Positions 59,001 through 64,000 of a stretch of 64,000 nt of DNA are shown here, one piece after another. The stretch spans positions 65,356,995 through 65,420,994 of the forward strand of contig NW_026262690.1 in the NCBI RefSeq assembly GCF_021869535.1, read 5' to 3'. The notes under the pieces are model-generated. The model was not told the origin of the DNA. It saw nothing but the letters and a program-made list of their open reading frames with translations, and did no database searches. The first letter of the stretch is position 1; each line of letters begins with the position of its first letter. The translations under genes were made by a program, and so were the position numbers. This stretch comes from Mytilus californianus. Taxonomy: Eukaryota > Mollusca > Bivalvia > Mytilida > Mytilidae.

Positions 59001-62000
59001 ATTTCGCTGTGAAATATATGTATAGATAGGGATTTCATAATTATTCAATATATGAATGGGGGGTGTTTTTTAAATCCCAGCTGCACAACTGTACCCAAAA
59101 TCCCATGTTGCTGTACTGAGGTACAAAATGTGTTCAGAAAAATAAAAACAAATTTCATATTTATCTAGTTACCATGATAACAAACCGTGACGAAATTTAA
59201 ATTTTGTAGGGCCAAAAATTAACCTTAATGTCCCTATTCCTTTAGACCTAGAAAACATAGAGTGCAGGCTTCAACAAACTAGATATTCAAGTCAGATATA
59301 TACGTAATTTGTTATAATAAATATAATATTAAAAGATCTTTTATGTTGACGCATCCATGATATGTTTCCAGTCCTGAAATTTTCTTGCAAAAAAAACTAA
59401 ATTTGACGATTATACATAAATTTTCATGGTATAGACTATAGAGTAGTAAATTAATACTCTTTATTTTAAATTTCAAGAACAAAATATCATTTATAAACCA
59501 TGTGAATTTTTTGTATTCTTCTTATCAAATATTGATAATCAATCATTATTTTTTCTTGAATGGAATGTGATATTGTGAATTGATAAAGAGCTGAAAGGGT
59601 TTTCCCTGTTTATATGTAGATGTTCTATGACTTTCTATGGTAGCTGCCATTTCTCGACATTTTGAAATTCAGTTTGATATCCATTTGAAAAATGGCATAT
59701 AATCAACAAGCAAATAAAAATCCATCAATCAATCATTTAGCGCAACAAATCCACTGCGCATTCTATACAATTCCTCAGATAGGCTTGGTGAAATAAACAT
59801 TGTTTTTATACGATTGTTGTGTTTTTAAGTGTTTTGAATAGGAAACAACATATATTTTGATATTGTATTTCTGACCATTCCCAGCACCTGATTCACTTTA
59901 GGTATCTGAACCATAATATTGTTTTAATGGTATATTCTAAATGTTAGATACTAACATAGTATGTTTTATTCTATTCGTAAATCGACATTATTTACACAGT
60001 CAACACACTAAATAAAGTTTTCAAGGAGTTTACCGAAGTCTTTATGTTATATATTTGTATTTGCATCCTGGTCTTTTTAACAATCATGTGATGCTTTAAT
60101 GAAGTATTCTTATATACTTACTCGTAATGTGTTTACAAGATCCATGTTGGCACATACAGGTATACTATCTTGGTTTTGTAATTTGGTCAATTCTCGTAGC
60201 GTTTGAGACAACTGTGCCATTTTTCTGAAGTTAATTAACTTTCCTTCGATTTTATCTGGTACAGCTGTATGAAGCAGGATCAGATCTTTTAAATGAACCC
60301 CTCTGTAAATTGATTATTGAGAAAACATTTTTAAACATTTAATTTTTACCTCATATATTATTACTTCGATACATATTCATTCTTGCCAATAGTCTGTTTT
60401 CATCATCTTAAACAGAAGAAAATCAGTCTGTTTTATGAGAATATAATATAAATTAAAAAGAGTTTTAAAGTAGTAAAAGGATAAGGGGTTGAGAAACATG
60501 CTGTTATACTTCAAGGACGTATCACAAAGAAATCAAGAAAGAATAAAATGCTTCGCTGGGGCGCAGCTTGATACGACCGCAGAGGTCGAACCCTGAACAG
60601 TTGGGGCAAGTATGGACACAACATTCAAGCTTGATACAGCTCTGAATTTGGATTGTTATTAAATATTTGACACAGCATAGGTTTCTGACACAGAAAGAAT
60701 GTGGTCTAAGAACTTGAATTTTTTTAATTTACCTATTATGGTCCAATGTCCAAAATCAAAATACATGGTTAGATTCAGCATATCAAAGAACCCCATATTT
60801 TCAATTTTTGTTGAAATCAAACAAAGTTTAATTTAAAATCAAAATACATGGTAAGATTCAGCATATCAAAGAACCCCATATTTTCAATTTTTGTTGAAAT
60901 CAAACAAAGTTTAATTTTGGACCCCAACTTGGACAAACTTGAAAACTGGGCCCATAATCAAAAATCTAAACACATGTTTAGATTCAGCATATCAAAGAAC
61001 CCCAATAATTCAATTTTTGCTAAAATCAAACTAAGTTTAATTTTGGACCCTTTGGACCTTAATGTAGACCAATTTAAAAAACGGGACTTAAAATTAAAAA
61101 TCTAAATACACGGTTAGATTTGGAATATCAAAGAACCCCAATAATTCAATTTTTGATGAAATCAAACAAAGTTTAATTTTGGACCCTTTTGACCTCAATA
61201 TGAACCAATTTGATAGCGGGGCCCACAAATAAAAAATCTAAATTCATGGTTAGATTCAGCATATCAAAGAACCTCATATATTCAATTTTTGTTGAAATCA
61301 AACAAAGTTTAATTTTGGACCCCAATTTGGACCAACTTGAAAACTGGGCCCATAATCAAAAATCTAAATACATGTTTAGATTCAGCATATCAAAGAACCC
61401 CATATATTCAATTTTTGTTGAAATCAAACAAAGTTTAAATACTGGACCCTATCTTGGACCAACTTGAAAACAGGGCCCATAATCAAAAATCTAAACACAT
61501 GTTTAGATTTAGCATATCAAAGAACCCCAAGAATTCAATTTTTGTTAAAATCAAACTAAGTTTAATTTTGGACCATTTGGACCTCAATGAAGACCAATTT
61601 TAAAAAATGGGACCCAAATTAAAAATCTAAAAACACGGTTAGATTTGGCATATCAAAGAACCCCAATAATTCAATTTTTGATGAAATCAAACAAAGTTTA
61701 ATTTTAGACCCTTTTGACCTCAATATGAACCAATTTGATAGCGGGGCCCACAAATAAAAAATCTAAATACATGGTTAGATTCAGCATATCAAAGAACCTC
61801 ATATATTCAATTTTTGTTGAAATCAAACAAAGTTTAATTTTGGACCCCGATTTTGGACCAACTTGAAAACTGGGCCCATAATCAAAAATCTAAATACATG
61901 TTTAGATTCAGCATATCAAAGAACCCCATATATTCAATTTTTGTTGAAATCAAACAAAGTTTACATACTGGACCCTATCTTGGACCAACTTGAAAACTGG

Positions 62001-63826
62001 GCCCATAATCAAAAATCTAAACACATGTTTAGATTCAGCATATAAAAGAACCCCAAGAATTCAATTTTTGTTAAAATCAAACTAAGTTTAATTTTGGACC
62101 CTTTGGACCTTAATGTAGACCAATTTAAAAAAAAGGACCCAAAATTAAAAATCTAAATACACGGTTAGATTTGGAATATCAAAGAACCCCAATAATTCAA
62201 TTTTAGATGAAATCAAACAAAGTTTAATTTTGGACCCTTTTGACCTCAATATGAACCAATTTGATAACGGGGGTCCACAAATAAAAAATTTAAATACATG
62301 GTTAGATTCAGCATATCAAAGAACCCCATATATTCAATTTTTGTTGAAATCAAACAAAGTTTAATTTTGGACCCCAATTTGGACCAACTTGAAAACTGGG
62401 CCAAAAATCAAAAATCTAAATACATGTTTAGATTCAGCATATCAAAGAACCTCATATATTCAATTTTTGCTAAAATCAAACAAAGTTTAATTTGGACCCT
62501 TTGGACCTTAATGTAGACCAATTTGAAAACTGGACCCAAAATTAAAAATCTAAATACACTGTTAGATTCGGCATAACAAATAAATAAATGTGATCAAAGA
62601 TTTTACAAATCTAATGCGCCATACTGTGCAATTAAAGATTACTTCTTGAAATTTTTCAATATTTGAAATTTGAAAAAGAAATAATATTTGAAGAATAATT
62701 CTTTTTAATTTCTGAAATCTGAAATGAGAAAAAATTGACCCCCCACAATTTCTTTTTATCCCCCCCCCCCCTTTTTTCCCCAAAAAATTCTTTCCCTCAA
62801 GATATGGTCATAATCTCAATTCAAATTTCCAATGGAGTTGGCAACCATAATTACCCATTTAAATTTACCATAGTGCTAACTTAATCTATTTTATAATAGA
62901 ATTAAAAATATAGTGTCAAATCTTTCATATGGATTTTTTTGTAAAAAAAAAAGATGCAACATTTGCAGATATTTTTACTGGTCTTCCTTTATAAATATGT
63001 ATTTCTTTAAACATAATTTAAAAGCAGTGTAAGGGAAGTAACCAAAACGTTGTATTTGGATTACCTCCCTTACACTGTTTTAAATTATCTTTATTGTTCA
63101 TTAACCATTACTTTATACATAATTTAAAAGCAGTGTAAGGGAGATAATTTCAATGATGTATTTGATTTATCTCCCTTACACTGCTTTAAATTATGTTTTG
63201 TACTAAAGTATTTGTCCATTAACCAGGACAACCTTGTTTTTCCCCCTTTTTTGCCCCTAATTCCTAAACGGTTTGAGCCATAACCCCCCAAAGCAAATCC
63301 TAACCATCCCTTTGTGGTATGGAAACTTGTAGTATAATTTCAGAGAGATCCATACACCGTTGCACAGTTATTGTCTGGAAACTAGAAAATGCTTATTTTT
63401 GGCCCCTTTTTGGCCCCTAATTCCTTAACTGTTGGTACCATAACCCCCAAAATCAATCCCAACCTTCCTTTTGTGGTATTTAACCTTATGGTCAAATTTC
63501 AAAAAGATCCATTCACTTAAACTAAAGTTAGAGTGCGAAAACCAAGGTGTCTTCGGACGACGACGACGCCAACATCATACCAATATACGACCACAAACAT
63601 TTTTTGCGGTCGTATAAAAACCATATAAAGTCCAAAAATCTTTATATTTTCCTAACTGGATGTGACTAATTTTTCATTTTCTTAATTAGAAGCATAAAAA
63701 TACCCTTAATAAGAGGGTTCATACTTACAATATAGGAATCTTAAAATGAATACACTGATTGAACACTTTTCTGTAGTTACTGAAGTTATTACTGGATGAC
63801 AATAACTCTGTAAACTCCATCAAAGT
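40838..63826 (-). CDS. RASGRP: Ras guanyl-releasing protein (RasGRP family), 3' portion, 10 coding exons
   Basis: Diacylglycerol/calcium-responsive exchange factor for Ras/Rap GTPases, acting at membranes. Joining minus-strand exons 63826-63729, 60302-60122, 56365-56285, 55517-55416, 53880-53765, 51154-51016, 50400-50364, 49745-49641, 49136-48949 and 41008-40838 gives 1218 nt (405 codons plus stop) with consistent phases and GT/AG ends. In order: the C-terminal CDC25 segment ([18 protein letters not shown] ... HFKIPI ... [18 protein letters not shown] ... [20 protein letters not shown]), linker, two EF-hands ([24 protein letters not shown]), a C1 domain with every Cys/His ligand (spacing HX12CX2CX13CX2CX4HX2CX7C), a basic linker and a coiled coil ending in ...QRHTEV. 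The REM domain and first half of CDC25 lie beyond 64000. Paralog number (RasGRP1 or 3 type) cannot be fixed from this part. Confidence 0.95.
42385..42672 (+). repeat. Interspersed bivalve repeat, longest copy
   Basis: Runs from cattctgtatgtgcctgtcc through gggtcttttatagctttcta and ggccatacagtgacctatag to gcaatcagaccacatctcct. Partial copies at 3300, 4270 (inverted), 33035 and 52148 (inverted). Confidence 0.8.
43299..43423 (+). repeat. 51-bp tandem repeat, 2.5 units
   Basis: ttacatcagaaaaagtagca recurs near 43300, 43351 and 43402, joined by attgaggttctatttgttta. Confidence 0.9.
44195..46012 (-). mobile_element. Helitron-like element, minus orientation, copy A
   Basis: The plus-strand left end ctagaggctctaaagagcct is the inverted 3' end. 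The right end caggtgagctaa is the inverted TTAGCTCACC 5' end with the gacgacggacgac tract. Three body units (aaggagttattgccc complement) compared with two in the intron-5 copy. Confidence 0.82.
46013..46313 (+). repeat. ~50-bp tandem array, six units
   Basis: Unit agagaacaatggacaaaagg followed by tgcagaataaagggcaaaaaatacaaaa (shown in parts), period 49-50 bp from 46018. Because 50 is not a multiple of 3 and no minus frame contains a stop, long repetitive minus-strand frames arise; they are not genes. Confidence 0.92.
46314..47599 (-). mobile_element. Helitron-like element, minus orientation, copy B
   Basis: Same ends as copy A (ctagaggctctaaagagcct; ggtgagctaa at 47590-47599). It carries two body units and is diverged from copy A. 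It sits at the same position of the ~50-bp unit as copy A. Confidence 0.82.
47600..47870 (+). repeat. ~50-bp array continued, degenerating
   Basis: Three clear units to ~47745 (agaaaacaatggacaaaagg), then decayed units (gaataatgggcaaaaaaaat). Confidence 0.85.
48174..48360. mobile_element. MITE with CTGTAAATTCAGAAATT ends
   Basis: ctgtaaattcagaaattttt at the left and its inverse aaaaatttctgaatttaccg at the right. 187 bp, non-coding. Another copy begins at 63851. Confidence 0.75.
48949..49136 (-). CDS. RASGRP: RasGRP exon: linker after C1
   Basis: [19 protein letters not shown], then a polar acidic linker ([16 protein letters not shown]) ending in YTRLLKTEE. Low conservation is expected here. 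Placed by phase, splice sites and an uninterrupted frame into the final coiled-coil exon. Confidence 0.88.
49641..49745 (-). CDS. RASGRP: RasGRP exon: end of C1 domain
   Basis: [18 protein letters not shown] supplies the remaining C1 zinc ligands, followed by [17 protein letters not shown]. The donor gtttgt is weaker than the others, but the phase fits exon 49136-48949. Confidence 0.92.
50364..50400 (-). CDS. RASGRP: RasGRP micro-exon (37 nt): C1 loop
   Basis: Only 12 codons plus one base: [12 protein letters not shown]. It forms the ligand-binding LWG...QG loop and the third Cys of C1. Flanked by tttcag and gtaagt. The phases join both neighbours. Confidence 0.93.
51016..51154 (-). CDS. RASGRP: RasGRP exon: EF-hand 2 and first half of C1
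   Basis: Completes EF-hand 2 ([17 protein letters not shown]), then [21 protein letters not shown], here quoted in two parts: HDFHETTYF and KPTFCIHC. These supply the first His and the first Cys pair of the C1 zinc sites. Phase 0 end before gtaagt. Confidence 0.95.
51735..51997 (+). mobile_element. Small Helitron-like element with ACGG microsatellite and 3' hairpin
   Basis: The body ends ccttgaccaaaaactttaac, then (ACGG)n at 51931-51946 and a terminal stem-loop aatgcccctaggtggggcat followed by aaaa. This layout is the known bivalve pearl type (from memory). In the RasGRP intron upstream of the C1 exon. Confidence 0.75.
52148..52236 (-). repeat. Interspersed repeat fragment (inverted)
   Basis: The reverse complement reads gacctatagttgttaac ... 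gagacaactctacacc-type blocks: the 3' third of the 42385-42672 family (gatgtggtatgattgccgat at 52152). Confidence 0.7.
52800..53340 (+). mobile_element. Probable Helitron-like element with tandem-like units
   Basis: Units with ctataaccctcc / ctataactcag and 'gaaaattggtgaaagc' are followed by gatcgacggacagacagatg and ccataatatgtcccgc, resembling the microsatellite and 3' end of the pearl type. Borders uncertain. Confidence 0.45.
53765..53880 (-). CDS. RASGRP: RasGRP exon: EF-hand 1 and start of EF-hand 2
   Basis: [20 protein letters not shown], then [18 protein letters not shown]. The EF-hand 1 loop has D-x-D-x-D-G and E at position 12. The intron falls inside the loop of EF-hand 2, with the codon for Q split. 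Confidence 0.95.
55150..55360 (+). repeat. Interspersed repeat (copy inverted at 31560-31680)
   Basis: gtggagcaggatctgtttac ... gcacctgacatctccccc ... gtgctttgtatactgtag matches the reverse complement of 31560-31680 in the same order. Confidence 0.7.
55416..55517 (-). CDS. RASGRP: RasGRP exon: CDC25 to EF-hand linker
   Basis: 34 codons: [19 protein letters not shown], then [15 protein letters not shown]. In RasGRP1 this linker occupies the GEF active site and is autoinhibitory. I see the conserved W and the KHV-MV helix leading to the EF-hands. Confidence 0.93.
56285..56365 (-). CDS. RASGRP: RasGRP exon: end of CDC25 domain
   Basis: 27 codons: [19 protein letters not shown], then EPRNSLSS. 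This is the conserved final CDC25 helix (SLDLYYTEDEIY-type in vertebrates). Phase 0 at both ends. Confidence 0.94.
57439..57471. repeat. Short inverted repeat
   Basis: aataacctc ... gaggttatt around attgcccggggcaataaag, itself a perfect small stem (ttgcccgggcaa-type). Confidence 0.7.
57787..57924. repeat. Large hairpin, ~62-bp arms
   Basis: agattataacatgtcttttc / gaaaagggcatgttataatc outside, then ccatattggccctggtatca mirrored, and ccatatcggcc / ggccgatatgg inside, with loop ctcggctaaagcctcaa. Resembles the 28386 hairpin in layout. Confidence 0.88.
60122..60302 (-). CDS. RASGRP: RasGRP exon: CDC25 domain segment
   Basis: Encodes [18 protein letters not shown], then [20 protein letters not shown] and [17 protein letters not shown] is the hallmark RasGEF helical hairpin motif. 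The acceptor was chosen (ag at 60303-60304) so that FKIPI-L-GVHLKDL reads in frame. Confidence 0.94.
60740..62580 (+). repeat. ~130-bp tandem array with 4-unit higher-order period (~528 bp)
   Basis: attcagcatatcaaagaacc landmarks near 60771, 60855, 60979, 61113, 61252, 61380, 61507, 61633, 61779, 61905, 62033, 62168, 62307, 62431 and 62566. Every fourth unit reads agatttgg(a/c)atatc and gatgaaatc, so blocks repeat at 61252, 61779 and 62307 (527-528 bp). Repeated plus frames ([16 protein letters not shown]) are translations of the repeat. Confidence 0.88.
63013..63088. repeat. Hairpin, first of a duplicated pair
   Basis: ataatttaaaagcagtgtaa paired with ttacactgttttaaattat around a ~20-nt loop. 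Confidence 0.9.
63118..63195. repeat. Hairpin, second of a duplicated pair
   Basis: cataatttaaaagcagtgta with 'agggagataa' paired to ttatctcccttacactgctt then taaattatg. A ~29-bp stem with a single-base bulge. Confidence 0.92.
63729..63826 (-). CDS. RASGRP: RasGRP exon: CDC25 domain segment
   Basis: Most upstream exon visible. It encodes [19 protein letters not shown], then [13 protein letters not shown], a conserved stretch of the RasGEF catalytic domain, with a phase 2 end (TT|A = Leu). The acceptor is tttcag and the donor gtaagt. Confidence 0.93.
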
Positions 63827-63850
63827 CTGAAACACAATGTCATGATCAAT

Positions 63851-64000
63851 TACTGTAAATTCAGAAATTATTGCGTGCATTTATTATTGCGATTTTTGAA
63901 GAATTGACAAAAATGTGAGATTAATTAATGCGATTTCAGGAAAATCTGCAGTAAGATATATATATTGGATATCAGAATGCAAGTTCTTATTATTGCAATG
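63851..64000. mobile_element. MITE copy cut by the window edge
   Basis: tactgtaaattcagaaatta then 'ttgcgtgcatttattattgcg' matches the left end of the MITE at 48174-48360. The right end lies beyond the window. Confidence 0.7.

Larger units (their letters stand above)
56366..60121 (-). other. RasGRP intron (3.8 kb)
   Basis: Contains two hairpins (57439-57471 and 57787-57924) and a poly-G run (58452-58466). Other open frames are short and unrecognised. Confidence 0.65.
60571..63615 (+). mobile_element. ~3-kb tandem-core element with ATACGACCGC ends
   Basis: atacgaccgc at 60571-60580 has its exact inverse gcggtcgtat at 63606-63615. The right end also forms a stem with atacgaccac at 63582-63592 and is preceded by gacgacgacgacgcc. 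Inside are a higher-order tandem array (60740-62580) and two hairpins (63013-63195). No coding capacity. Lies in the RasGRP intron between exons 63729 and 60302. Confidence 0.72.

Noticed and set aside
60848..62516. Repeated plus-strand frames with [16 protein letters not shown]
   Set aside because: Produced by the higher-order tandem array; frames break between units.

Overview
This is a eukaryotic, AT-rich, repeat-dense window with two spliced protein-coding genes in convergent orientation. I infer a marine bivalve, most likely a Mytilus-type mussel. The basis is proteins that align with animal families but are clearly invertebrate, a tRNA-derived SINE, and many repeat families I recognise from memory as typical of bivalves (Helitron-like elements beginning TTAGCTCACC, ~160-bp tandem cores beside ACGG microsatellites). 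No database search was possible.

Gene 1 (plus strand, 9262-29959) is a complete gene for DNA polymerase eta (POLH), the Y-family translesion polymerase. Ten coding exons join with consistent phases and GT/AG junctions into 767 codons. It has the catalytic motifs, a UBM-like motif and a UBZ zinc finger in the same tail, repeated PCNA/REV1-binding-like motifs, and a cluster of SUMO-related motifs. Its introns hold most of the mobile DNA in the left half.

Gene 2 (minus strand, 63826-40838, 5' end beyond the right edge) is the 3' portion of a RasGRP-family guanine nucleotide exchange factor. It covers the C-terminal part of the CDC25 domain, two canonical EF-hands, a complete C1 domain and a C-terminal coiled coil. 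Ten coding exons give 405 codons plus a stop.

Layout: 1-2200, ~160-bp tandem element with a SINE inserted; 2200-9240, intergenic with two foldback/inverted-repeat elements and the POLH upstream region; 9241-29959, POLH; 30000-40800, AT-rich intergenic DNA with scattered repeats and the RasGRP 3' side; 40838-63826, RasGRP, with Helitron-like copies and a ~50-bp array in its last intron and a ~3-kb element with higher-order tandem repeats in its most upstream visible complete intron; 63827-64000, intron sequence holding a truncated MITE.

The two genes have no evident functional link. The strongest observations are the domain make-up of the polymerase tail, a nested Helitron-like insertion whose empty site can be read directly, a 500-bp tandem duplication that is almost perfect, and several palindromic or foldback elements.
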